Assembly (NCBI GenBank): GCA_023333565.1
Contig: JAJKFH010002906.1
Span: 2,620,501-2,684,500, forward strand
DNA: 64,000 nucleotides
DNA from: Puffinus mauretanicus
Taxonomy: Eukaryota > Chordata > Aves > Procellariiformes > Procellariidae
Direction of reading: 5' to 3'
A program made the translations under genes and the position numbers. The notes beneath the pieces are model-generated. The model was not told where the DNA came from. It did no database searches and saw nothing but the letters and a program-made list of their open reading frames with translations. Below are positions 12,701 through 24,600 of the stretch, one piece after another (position 1 is the first letter of the stretch; every line of letters begins with the position of its first letter).

Positions 12701-13934
12701 AGGTTAGCTAACACAAACAAGATGTGCCACCATATCGGCTCATTCTGAATCACTGCTACCCGGTAATCCCTGATAATTTCAAACTGTGAATGCAAATAAT
12801 TGCAGGAGGGGGAGCATTTTACTTCCTCTCACCCCCAGGGAAAAAGACTACAAATTGTTATTGTTGTTCTTTAGGACTTAATTATGGCTACCCTGTTTTT
12901 CTTATCTCCCTCAAATAGGAATATTATTTCTTATGTCATTTGATTCATGTTTGTGCTTGTCAAGTCCAGGCAGATACCAAAGCTAGTAAAAAGTCTGAAT
13001 AACAAGTAGAATATATGCAATATCAGTTTCTAAAAGCTAGACCCCCTTCCTTCATAATAATTGCTCTATTCATGATCTCATTTTGATATGCTGTAATAGC
13101 TGAATAAACAAAACTAACTAGATTAAAATTTGATCGTGCAGACACCACTAGATCATGAGTACATTGTTTGCAAAGGAAGGATTATTTTAAAGAAAAATAT
13201 GAAGACTTATCAGGTACAAAACCCCAATGTCCATACTAAGTAAACGCTATCTGTAAATACAAAGTAAATATTTTTACAAAACAGCAAAGAGATCCATTTA
13301 ATCATTGGGATATAGCAGCCTCTGTAAATCCTGGGTAAATTAAGATCTTAAATCAATTAAATTATGTTACTACTAATCTCCCAATTCCCATAGCTATTTC
13401 TGATATTCCAATTTCTAACTGTCAACTACACTGAAATTCAGAGGATATATAGATGGCACCCACATTTAGTTCTTATCGTTGAATGGCGGCATTTGAAGCC
13501 AGGTCTTTTTTATCACCAGAAGATGGAAAAGTCTATGGAGACCAAAGATAAAGAGATACTGCTAAAAAGATGGAGCCTCCAGATAACTGAGTGAGGGGAC
13601 AAAAGTGGTGTTAGGATTATGTTGATAATAAATCTCAACCACATTTAGCAAAAGATGACTTTTTCTGCCTTTTCAAAGCAATGAAGCTTGCCTAAGTGAG
13701 ACACTTTCAATAGTACTACTGTACTTCGAGGACTTTTTTCCTAAGAATGACAAATTTAGTAGTTACTGTTTTTTGTTTCTAGCCTGCATTTCATGTTTGG
13801 TTAGGTTTCTTATAACTACCTTCCATCTACTACAGCACCCTACATGTGCTACGAGCTCTCCCTGACCAGGAGGCAAATGAAGTATCTCCTACCCTAGTAG
13901 GAGACACTGGAATTCAGAGACACCATCATGACTC
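12701..13934. other. AT-rich intergenic DNA
   Basis: Nothing recognisable between the GC-rich block and CR1 copy 2. Confidence 0.55.
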
Positions 13935-14712
13935 AAGCTCGAGAAGTGGGCATGTATGAATCTCATGAGGTTCAACAAGGCCAAGTGCAAGGTCCTGCAC
14001 CTGGGTCGGGGCAACCCCCAGTATCAAGACAAGCTGGGGGATGAAGGGATTGAGAGCAGCCCTGCCGAGAAGGACTTGGGGGTACTGGGGGATGAAAAGC
14101 TGGACATGAGCCGACAACGTGCGCTTGCAGCCCAGAAGGCCAACTGTATCCTGGAATGCATCAAAAGAAGCGTGGCCAGCAGGTCGAGGGAGGTGATTCT
14201 GCCCCTCTCCTCTGCTCTGGTGAGACCCCACCTGGAGTACTGCGTCCAGCTCTGGAACCCTCAGCACAAGAAAGACATGGACCTGTTGGAATGGGTCCAG
14301 AGGAGGGCCACAAAAATGATCAGGGGGATGGAATGCCTCTCCTATGAAGAAAGGCTGAGAGAGTTGGGGTTGTTCAGCCTGGAGAAGAGAAGGCTTCGAG
14401 GAGACCTTATTGGAGCTTATCAGTACTTAAAGGGGGCTTATAAGAAAGATGGGGACAGACCTTTTAGCAGGGCCTGTTGCGATAGGACAAGGGCGAATGG
14501 TTTTAAACTGAAAGAGGGGAGATTTAGACTAGCTATAAGGAAGAAATTTTTTACGATGAGGGTGGTGAGACACTGGCACAGGTTGCCCAAAGAGGTGGTA
14601 GATGCCCCATCCCTGGCAACATTCAAGGTCAAGTTGGATGGGGCTCTCATTTAGTTGAAGATGTCCCTGCTATGATTCTATGATTCTATGCTTCTATGAT
14701 TCTATGATTCTT
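13935..14712 (+). mobile_element. CR1 LINE, 5'-truncated 3' end (copy 2)
   Basis: Starts at the codons for LEKW and continues as [20 protein letters not shown], then [47 protein letters not shown], and a stop at 14652-14654. A second CR1 subfamily, close to the minus-strand copy at 41-42 kb. The 3' UTR is abnormal: after GAAGATGTCCCTGC it jumps directly to TATGATTCTATG tail units, lacking the usual block containing GGACTAGATGACC and CCTTCCAACCC. The tail has five octamer-like units, one altered (GCTTCTATG). Confidence 0.95.
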
Positions 14713-15694
14713 TGACTTGAGTCATGCAATTATCCTGATGGAAAGCACTGAGCTGACCTTCAAGCGAAGGTCTCAAAATTATAAAGAACATCTGTGGGTT
14801 TTTTTAATGTTATCAAGGCATATAGAAAAAATAATTTAGTTAAAGTGCAATGTTCACAGAGCTCTGTATGGGAAATGGAGCAGAAATGGTGCTATTGAAA
14901 GAACAGACTGTCATCTTCTACACTGTCAACACTTACCTGGTGATACATGCTGTGACACACCACACGTCCTGTTTTTATTGATCATCTAGACTGACAAAAT
15001 TTCTTTCTTACTGTGGAAGCCAGGGCATGGAAGCAGGGAGCCCTCCACAAAAGCTTTGTTTGCCACTCATTTCTCTCACTTGTGTGGTCATGTTCAGCCT
15101 ATTTTGTTCCACCAGTTTTTCAATGTGTCCTGCTTCCACCCCTTCAAAGCAGGAACCTTCTTCTCTCAAAGCAAGAGCTTTTACAGTGCTTATACTTTCA
15201 TTGTTCCGATTCCTCCTCTTCCTCTCCTTTGCCTGCCAGGAGTTTGTTTGTTTCCCATTCTGCCCCTTATATCCACCACTGAGTTTGCATGTTGCCCTTT
15301 TGTTCCTTCCTCCCTCTTGTCAGTATCAGTGTCATTTTTTCCACTGCACAATGCCTCTGACAGTCTTATGCTGCAATTCTTTAGCAACGCCATGCTCCCT
15401 CATTATTAGTGTTTATATCATCTTGGAAACAAATATCTGAAGACATCAAGATATTCAACACTTTGGGGAGAATGAATAAAAGTAAGAGCTAGATAGGTTG
15501 GAAGGCAGGAATGAAAGTCATTAACCACTTCCCTCCTTTACAGACAGCTACAGAATACATATTTTAAAGAAATGCATCATCCTTTTCCTTTCAGTATTCA
15601 GATTTTCTCTCAAAGCAAGGATGCTATCCCCAGTTATCTGCAACCTCTTCGAATCCATCAGATGAATCTGCTGGTGAATCTGCTGTACCTGCTA
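14713..15694. other. Intergenic DNA, pyrimidine-rich in part
   Basis: 15050-15440 is T/C-rich on the plus strand, giving three overlapping frames of 89-137 codons rich in Ser, Phe and Leu. These look like a composition effect, not a gene. Confidence 0.55.
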
Positions 15695-16232
15695 TGCAAC
15701 AGTGGTGAGGCCACATCTGGAGTATTGAGTCCCATTCTGGGGTCCCCCGTGCAAGATATGGATTTGCTGGAGCGAGTCCAGCAAAGGGCCACAAATATGA
15801 TTAAGGGACTGGAGCATATTTCACATGAGGAGATGCTGGGAGAGGTGGGACTGTTCAGCCCAGAGAAGAGAAGGATCAGAGGGGTCTTATCGATGTATAT
15901 AAATACTTGATGGGAGAGAATGAAGAAGAGAGAGATAGTTTCTTCTCAGTAGTGACCAAGACAAGAGGCAATGGACACAAGTTGAAACACATGAAATTCC
16001 ATCTGAACACAAGACAACACCCTTATAATCACTGTAAGGGTGATCAAACACTGGCACAGGTGGCCCAGAGAGGTTGTGAGGTCTCCAGCTGTGGAGATAT
16101 TTACACTGTGACTGGACATGGACCTGGGCAACCTGATGTAGCTGCCCCTGCCCTAAGCTGGTGATTGGACTAGATGTTCTCCAGAGGTCCCTTCCTACCC
16201 AAACAATTCTATGACTCTGTGAATCAGTCAAG
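15695..16232 (+). mobile_element. CR1 LINE, old decayed 3' fragment (copy 3)
   Basis: Diverged match to the CR1 ORF2 C-terminus: codons for LLERVQQRATNMIKGLEH, HEEMLGEVGLFSPEKRR, then frame breaks. Further on come CACAAGTTGAAACAC, CACTGGCACAGGTGGCCCAG, and the 3' UTR word TTGGACTAGATGTTCTCCAGAGGTCCCTTCC. It ends in a degenerate tail ATTCTATGACTCTGTGAAT. Clearly older than copies 1 and 2. Confidence 0.85.
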
Positions 16233-19200
16233 ATTCTTGTGTTACAGACTGACATACAGGAGAACTGACATTGAGTTAAATTAAAAGTTTTACAAACATA
16301 GGCAAAAGTTTATATGAAATTCTATACTGTGTATTTTTTTATATACAGGAAATTGTAACTGACATAAACAGAAATGTAACTTTTGTGGGTAAAGGTCTAT
16401 GACAGATAAAAACAACTAACTTATGGTGAGAACCCTTTTCCTCTGTAGGTGTCAATTTTTTTCCAGATATCCTAAATCCTTTTTTAAAAATTGGCTATTA
16501 TCAGATAGAAGCAATTTATCTCTTTTGTAAGGTTAGGCAAATAATCCATTCAGAATTAACATGCAGCTTCTATCCCCAAGAATATTTTGTAGGAAATTAT
16601 TTTAAAATAAGATTCAAATCTTTATAATTAAGAAGGGCAAATATATTAATAAGGATAAATGGATACATTTCTAATCTCCAAGTTATGCAAATTACTGTGT
16701 GATTTTCGTCATCTACTTCAGAACCAGCAGAACAATGGAGTTTTTTCACATGCATGACAATCCTTCTCATTTATGTGCTTGACACATTGCAACTGGATTT
16801 TTATTCTTACATGGCAAACTTTAATGGCATTGAGACTATAAGTGCATACCTTTTATTTAAATACATTCACACTTTTAAAACCACAATGTTTATAAATATT
16901 TTTCTTTACAAATTACCTTTACACAGCTCTCAGATGTCAGCCTATTATTGTTCAAATTATTTGCTAGATACATAATTACAGGTGATTAAGGGGACAACTT
17001 CGCTTCAGACAAAATTTCACATTTCCTTTTTGCCTTTGCTTTTTTTGTCCACATGCCAAATACTGGACTAGCCAAATATCAAACAGGTTTGAACCCTGTT
17101 GTTAACAGACACGTCAAACACATTTTATGCCTGGAAGAGAGCTATACAAATTCACTTTGTTGTTGCCTCTCTTCCTTTTCACTCAGCCAACATAACAAGG
17201 AGAAACCACTTGATAACACCAGGATTGGGCTAATCATCGCTATTGCACGGTGTGTATACAGCACGCTGAGATGCTCCCTATGCTCAGCTGAGGGATTAGT
17301 CAGAGCAGGCCTAGATAATACAGTGCAGCAGCACGGGGAGATTCCTGAGCGAGCTCAAAACAAGACGAGGGCAAGTAACATGCTAATACAGCTGCACTGC
17401 TTTAAATAGGCAGCTCCTTTACAGTAGACAGGCGAGCTCTACACGCTCCCTGTTTCCCTGTTTTTCCACTCAAAGAGTTCCAGCACCTCTCATACCACCT
17501 GCCTCTCACCTCACGCTGAGAGGCACATCCTGGAAAATGCTTCACAGGTTAAGAGAGAGGGAAGAGGAGCTTTCCCAGGGAGCTGCAGGTGGCAGAGCAA
17601 AGATTTCTGTGAGCAGCAGTGGGGAGGGCTAAGTTGTGCAAGCAGATGATACAGAAGAAATGCATGGGTGCTAGGAATCACTTCAGCCTTTCCGGAGAAC
17701 CCTTAGATGTGAAACTGTCACAGTGGTGAACCATGGGCTGCTTCTGCATTTTCTTTTTGCGCTATCTCCCCACCTTCAACCACTGTCTTCTCACACCACG
17801 CTATTCCCCATCCTTGTCGTTTGTCTTTTGGGTGCCTTCACAGTGCTGCTTTTACAGGCTCCCCAATAACATGTCCTCCTCAGATATACTCTGTATTTCC
17901 AAAAAAACAAAGGGAGCACATTTCCTATGCTGGTACTTCCAGTACTTACCAAAACCCCTAAGTCAATAAGCTCACATCCTTTTCCGTATTTTATGTCCAA
18001 AATTCCTTTGGCTGTAATAACTCTCCATTTTACATACCCAAAACCACACTATGTACTGGAGCAGCTGACTAATTTACACTATTAAAGGGAAACATGACGG
18101 CTTTTCAAATGTAACTGGTCTTGTGTAAAGACAGACAGAAACATTGGAAAGCTTAGTTCCCATGAGAATGCTCAAATTTGTAGACTGTATTCTGTCAGCA
18201 ATACCATTTTCCTGTAGTCAGAGTCAGAAACCTTCGTTACAGTCATGGCTAACAGGCAATATTTCTTCGCACTGAAGGAATACACAGTTCTGCTCATTAA
18301 AGTATAGGGTGCAAGGGATGCTGGAAAGACAGGAAGAATCCCAAGTAAAGGAATATTTTGTATTCTTTGTCACAGAACTTTGGAGAAACTAAAGCTAGAT
18401 ATAGAAAAAAAGGTCTCACACAAGAAACAACTTGCTCTTGGTCATCTATTGCCCTTTGGTTTAAATCTCAGATAGTAAATGAAGGAATTGTCAGGTATTT
18501 GTACAGAAGAATGAAGGCAAGTTTGAAATAAAGACACTCTTAATGATACTTTTGTAAACGATGCTGGTATTAGTGACAGTTTCCCAAGTTTCAGGATAGA
18601 CTAGCAAACTCAGTAGGTTATCGAGGCACGTACTTCTATGTACAGCACACTAAAACTGTATAGTTCAATGGATGACAAGGGCAGCTGCTGCTTTGTGACA
18701 CAGAGTTAAGGCAGCATGTTACAGAAAACACAAACAATTGTCTTAAAGGGATACATTTTCCTTTGTTGCGTACTCATTCACCTGAAAGCCCTCCAGAGTG
18801 GAACCTCTGACTGTTCTGCATATGGATATAGATGAGATCCTAAGGTCCCAGTTCTATAAAAAGTTCACATAAATAACTGTAATGATGTGAATAGGCCCAC
18901 TGAAAGATATGGGCATTTTTAATGTGCAAAAAACTTACTTCTATAAGTAAATAAATACTTAATCTACAAATAATGTGACTATGTACATATATCAAATGAT
19001 GAGGAGCATTTGACAAACAGATCTGAAAGCTCAGCTTTTCTTTTTTCAATAGGTTTTCTGGAGAACAGAGAAGTTATTTCCTTAAAATAAATCACTCTAG
19101 TCAGTAATTTCCAGTAAAATAATGAAAACTATACTTTCAGGCATAACGACATACCTAGATTGCCATATTCATCAGACCTTAGCTAACTAGCTGACAGAAC

Positions 19201-20955
19201 TTACAAAAGCTACTGGGATTTCTAGTTGGCTTTCTTCTCATCTCCCTTTTGCAGACCTGTTTGGGCCCATGCAGTTAACAAATTTCAAAATGTAAGCAGA
19301 GCTGCTGAATAACTCGCTGTCACTTGAAACCAGAAGCTTTTCTATGTATCTGAGAGAAAAAAGGTTTGCAGCTGTTGAACGAGAGTTTACAGGAGACACA
19401 GAAACCACAGCATCACTTGCAGAACCATAAAGCTACATGTAATATTCTCTGCAAACTTACAAAACACTTATATTCAAAATCAGTAAATGAAAAAATCAGG
19501 TATTTGTTACTTAAATAGGAGAGAAAGGCAGAACTCATTGTACATCAGAAAATATTCCAAATTATTTTATGTACTGCGATATTTTGAGATAGATGATTTC
19601 ATAAAAATATATTAAAAAAATAAGTAAATTTGAAAATACATAATTTAAATTTTTAAAATTTTTTATCTACTTTTTTTTCCCAGAAGAACTCTAACTTGGA
19701 GGAATTCTACAGTTGAGCAAGCCTTAGAGTAAAAAAAGAAAGAAAGAAAAAAGAAACCTATCAATCTACCGTACAGACGCATTGGGTCTGTGTAGTACAT
19801 CATACATATCAGTGACTACAGAAGAAATCACCTCTACGCAAGAGTGGCTTTTACCTTGGGGAGAAGGATCCATCTCCACTAGAACATTAAAACCCTCCGT
19901 AAAATCTTTGAGGCTTATTTCCTTGCTGCACTAAGCGCAGACAGCACATGTGCCAGAACCAAGACCCACATCAGAACAGGACACAGCATATACGCTAAGA
20001 CCAGAAATACGTACTGGAAGGGGAAATATGTTGCCCTGGCATAGCAGCCCTCATCTGCCTATGCTTTTTCCAGTCGCCTGAATATAAAGGACTAGAGTGG
20101 CTGCTACCTCCGTTATTAATGTATCCCCACTCTTTTTTCAGAAAGTGTCAATAAAAAAGGTTAACCTGATACTAACGAAGTAGTGGGTTAGTACTCTGTT
20201 CAAAGTTGACTGAGCTCTCCCCTTTTGTTTCACAGAGGCTAGTAAGAGAACACTGACTGGTAACTGCTTGTGTCTAATTTTGGATTTGTACAGCAAAGTA
20301 GCAAAGGTGAAGATATATACGTCCCGCAAGACATCGGTGTTTGTGGACATACTTTACTCATCTTCTCCAAATCCCCATTCATCTCATGTCATAATCTCAA
20401 AAAGTTAATAGGCCCTTACTACCCAAAACAAACAGCAATTGCACCTAAATACAATTAATCCTGTGAGTATCTTAAAATGCCTTGGAAATAATGGCTAAGA
20501 TGATCATTAAAAAGGAAATGGGATGGTCAGAAGGGTAGTGGCATCATTAATCAGTATCAATATCAGACATTAATTCTTATTAATAAAATAATCATATTGC
20601 TCTTAAGTGTCTAATAATTTTGTCGATATTCAAATAAAAGACATTAACCAAGAGGCACATCCCAGCACATTTTTACTTGAAATATTTTCTTTCTGAAGTC
20701 TGTATTTTTGGTATTGCTGATTGTTTAACAAAATACATTAAATGCACTATCTATGACACTCATTACATACTGTTTGCTCACTGCATAATTATGAAGAGTA
20801 ACAAGGAGGTATCACTGTACAGACAATAGCTACTTAATGCCTGTGGTACTACTGCAAGAGAAGTATCATTGCACCCTTTTCACTCAGAGGAAAAAGTTAT
20901 GAATAGTCAGTCTGTGACAGAACTAGAGACCACGTATAATTCTGTGTTGTAGGTA
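16233..20955. other. AT-rich intergenic DNA
   Basis: No gene recognised. Contains a short GAAA-type tract at 19734-19757. The 118-codon frame at 17053-17409 has no identifiable domain. Confidence 0.55.
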
Positions 20956-21696
20956 TGGTGGGTTAGTTGTGGCTAACAGCCAAACTCCCACCCAACCGCT
21001 CAATCACCTCCATCCTCAGTGGGATGGGGGAGAAAATAGGATGAAAAAGCTTGTGGGTCGAGATAAGGACAGGGAGATCGCCCACAAATTACTGTTATAT
21101 GCAAAACAGACTCGACTCAATTTAATTTATTGACAATTAAAATGGAGTGGGATGGTGAGAAACAAAGACAAAAACTAAAACCACCTGCCCCCCACCCAAC
21201 CCCGCCTTTTTCCCAGGCTCCATATCACTCCTTCATTCCCAACTGCTCTACCTCCTCCCCCATCAGCAGTGCAAGGGGATGGGGAACAGAGGTTGGGGTC
21301 CGTCCATAACAGCTCCTCTCTGCCGCTCCTCCCTCCTCACACCTTTCCCCTGCTCCATCGTGGTCTCCTCCAGGGGCTGCAGGGGAACCTCTGCTCTGGT
21401 GCCTGGGGCACCTCTTCCCCTCCTTCTTCTCTCCCCTTGGTGTCTGCAGGGCTGCTTCTCTCACATTTTTCCCTCACTGCTCACTGTCTGTGCAGTGTTT
21501 TGCCCTTTTTAAAATACGTTTTCCTCAAGGTACCACCATCTTGGCTGCGGGGCTCAGCCGTGCCCTGTGGCGGGCGGGTTGGAGCTGGCTGGAGCCGGCT
21601 GGAACCGGCTGTGTCCGGCACGGGGCAGCCCCGGCCTCTCCTCACAGAGGCCGCCCTGCAGCCCCCTGCCAGCGCCTGGCACCCGCACCCGGTACA
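20956..21696 (-). mobile_element. Solo LTR of an avian endogenous retrovirus (741 bp)
   Basis: On the minus strand it starts TGTACCGGGTGCGGG and ends ...CTAACCCACCA, giving TG...CA termini. Internal order fits U3-R-U5: a TATA-like TATTTTAAAAAGGG at 21503-21516, about 180 bp in, and AATAAA at 21126-21131, about 566 bp in. Short words (GTGGGTCGAGATAAGGACAG, ACAGACTCGACT, ACACCAAGG, GAGAGAAGCAGCCCTGCAGA on the proper strand) match a remembered abundant bird LTR. No gag, pol or env lies beside it, so it looks like a solo LTR. I see no convincing target-site duplication (AGGTA left, GAATG right). The long GC-rich frames over 21225-21837 are shadows of it. Confidence 0.75.
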
Positions 21697-24600
21697 GAAT
21701 GACACCAGCACCATGTGCCGAGCATCTCTGCTCAAGTGGGAAGGAAGAGAATCAGTCTCCCCACGCCCATTCCCTGCTGTGATCCATGGTACCCAATTGC
21801 ACAGATACGAGAAAAAAAAGAGGGATTGAAAATGCAAAGCCTGTCCCAGCTAGATTCACAACCTGCTCCTCAAAATACCTTTCTCAGAGGGTCATCCTCT
21901 TTTTCTTGAGCACCACAGCTTTAGGAAGGAATGAATTTACTTTCCCATTTCAAAACTTCTGGCTAAATTGAGATAGAAACACAGCTTTGGCTCACACAAA
22001 TCGAGGAGCAGCAGCTGCTCTGTGCTGATCCCAGAGGTCCACATGGGGCAAGAGTCAATTTGGAACCACGTACGGACCAGAGCGGTTCTATCCTGTGGAG
22101 AGCAGTGCCACCTCTCAGGCTTTTCTGCTGGTGGGGATGGCCCTGCCTCCACTGAGAGCTACGGTGTAGACCTATACTTCTCCCCGTGTGTACGCCCTCT
22201 TCTAGTGTGATGCTTTGCCAGAGCTGGTGCTAGCCCGTTTGCTACCATGCTTATTGCAGGAGAAAAGTAAGACTTCAAAAGTTTTTCCTAGTTGTTATAA
22301 AATTCTGGTGGAGAGGGACCCTAGTACCCCAAAGGTAGGAGCTCCCTCTGATGGAGACGACCTTACCAAAAAGCCCACCTTGCCATGTTCTCCTGCTGAA
22401 TCTGAAACACTTTTATACCTGGGACTACAAGAAACAGTTTTTCAATCCGTGTGGCTCAGGTCCCTCTTTAGGTTCCTCCTCCTTCAAGTAATTCTCCACA
22501 TTTAGAATTCCTCCATCTTTGTTCTGCCCCAGACCTGATGCTCACCAACTATTCTATTAGTGAGCTGCTATAATTAATTTTAGAGAGAAAAACTGCAGAA
22601 AACAGTTTAGAATTAGGAGATTTGCAACAACAGTCTATGCTTATTACCTATGGAAATATAAATGCCCAGAGAAGATAAAATGCTTATCATAAAAATGAAA
22701 AAATGTGAGAGAAAATGAATTTAAAATTCCAGTACTTATTAACTAAACAATACAAGTGGGGGAACTGAAATTTACATGAAATAATTAGAGATACTATGTA
22801 TTCCTGAAATTCTTAAAATACATTTTAAGAGTGAAAAGTTCATGCTTCCCCATATAATATTATGAAAAATTGATTTAAATATTAAAATCCTATCAGTGCA
22901 ATACATATATCATTTTTTGTTGCCGTAATATAGCTTTTTACAATGATCAATTCCCAATTATTAGCCTGAAAAACATCTCAACAGACAGAAATAGAGATGA
23001 ATGCCTCATTGCTATAGAGCCAACATCAAGTACTTTCATCATTTTTCCCTTTTTCTTTCAAAGGAGGAAATTAAACCTCTGGTCATAAGATTTAGTGGTC
23101 CTTCAAAAAACAAAGCCATTAGAATGAGTGGCACATGATCAGAAAAAGTGTATTCTGAGTGTCTGAGCAGTTAATAAGCTGTTGGACTTTGAGATATTAA
23201 AACAATAAATTTATGATACAAATTCATGAACAAGAAAAGTTGTAAAGTGTGTAGGCAAGTGCTCTATAGGATTCCATTTATTTACTTCATGAGAGTGAGT
23301 CCCTGTATATAATAGTTCAAATCAAAATCCATAATGGAGACAGAGACAAAGAAGGTGGGGGAGCAGGACACTGCTTTAGAGGACAGACTATAAGAGGGAC
23401 CAGATAAAGTGAGGAAAAGAAAAAAAATGGAATTAAGGTGTCAGGCTTCACGTTGGTCATTTTGCTTGTATGTCTCCCCTCATCCTATCAACTTGTATTT
23501 AGCTTTTGGGATAAGGATTAATCTTTGAACTATATATAAAAAACACCAATTATTTTTATTACTTACTCTTACATGTAAAAAGCATATATATAGAACAGGA
23601 TTAGTCAATCATGTTGCTTACATTATAAAAATCAGCTACCTGGCATTGTGTTTTTCTGATTAATTATTATTACACAGAGTCACAGATTATCATGGTATCA
23701 TAGTGGGAAAGGCACTATAGAAAAATATTTAACCAAAAAAAATCCTGAAGAAAGTGTCATCGAAAGCTTTAAAAAGAGAGACATGGGTGGATATGGGCAG
23801 TTTGTTGCATTAAAACTTTGTCACTAATGAAACAATATGTTTGTCAACCAAACCAGTGTTGTTCTAAAATACAAGCTGTCCAACAATTGTCAAAAATGTG
23901 TAGACTAGACTTCACAGTAAAAGAAATAAGTCTTTGGAGGAATTAAAGAGTGATAAAGAGCTGAATTTGCAAGTGTTACTCTGAAGATATCCCCAGATGA
24001 GATGAGAGCATGAGAGAAAACACAAAGGTGCTTGTTTGAAGACTTTTAAAGTAAATAATGAATACAGCTATCATTAAAGATTAGAAGGAAACTCTGAGGG
24101 AGGATAACCAAGGTGATAGAAAAGAAGATGCAATAACAAGTTAAATAAATTTTCTGCAAAAAATTGAGTAGTCCAATTCCAAACTTTTTCTCTTTTATGC
24201 AGCTACATCCTTAATGCCAGAAATCCTTCCAGCAACACAGTAAGGGGAAGGAGGCTCTAAGATCTGTATTGACCGTGTGAAGTTACCACTGCTTTAAAAC
24301 TTGGGCTAGGAGGAAGATTAATGAATTGGTGACAACCACGCCTCAGCAATGAAGATCACAGTACTCAATTGCAGCACACTGACTTCAAATTTTCTTCTTC
24401 ATCTATAGGAATACAATTGCAGACTACGAACAGTCCTTACTCTCTAATAAATAAAGCATCAAACAGAACACAATGAAAAATAAATGGGCCAATTGCTGTG
24501 TGAGGTCAAAAAAACTGCTTTACCCTTTGACTTTAATAGTATTGCACTGGGTGCAAATTAGGATTAGTATTTGAATAATTCTGTACCAGACAGTCAATTT

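Noticed and set aside
15013..15440. Three overlapping frames of 89-137 codons
   Set aside because: Simultaneously open in all three frames because the strand is pyrimidine-rich; Ser/Phe/Leu composition without domain features.
23681..23760. Possible minus-strand CR1 tail (AGTCACAGATTATCATGG...GGGAAAGGC)
   Set aside because: The match is short, and no ORF2 or 3' UTR words follow on either side.
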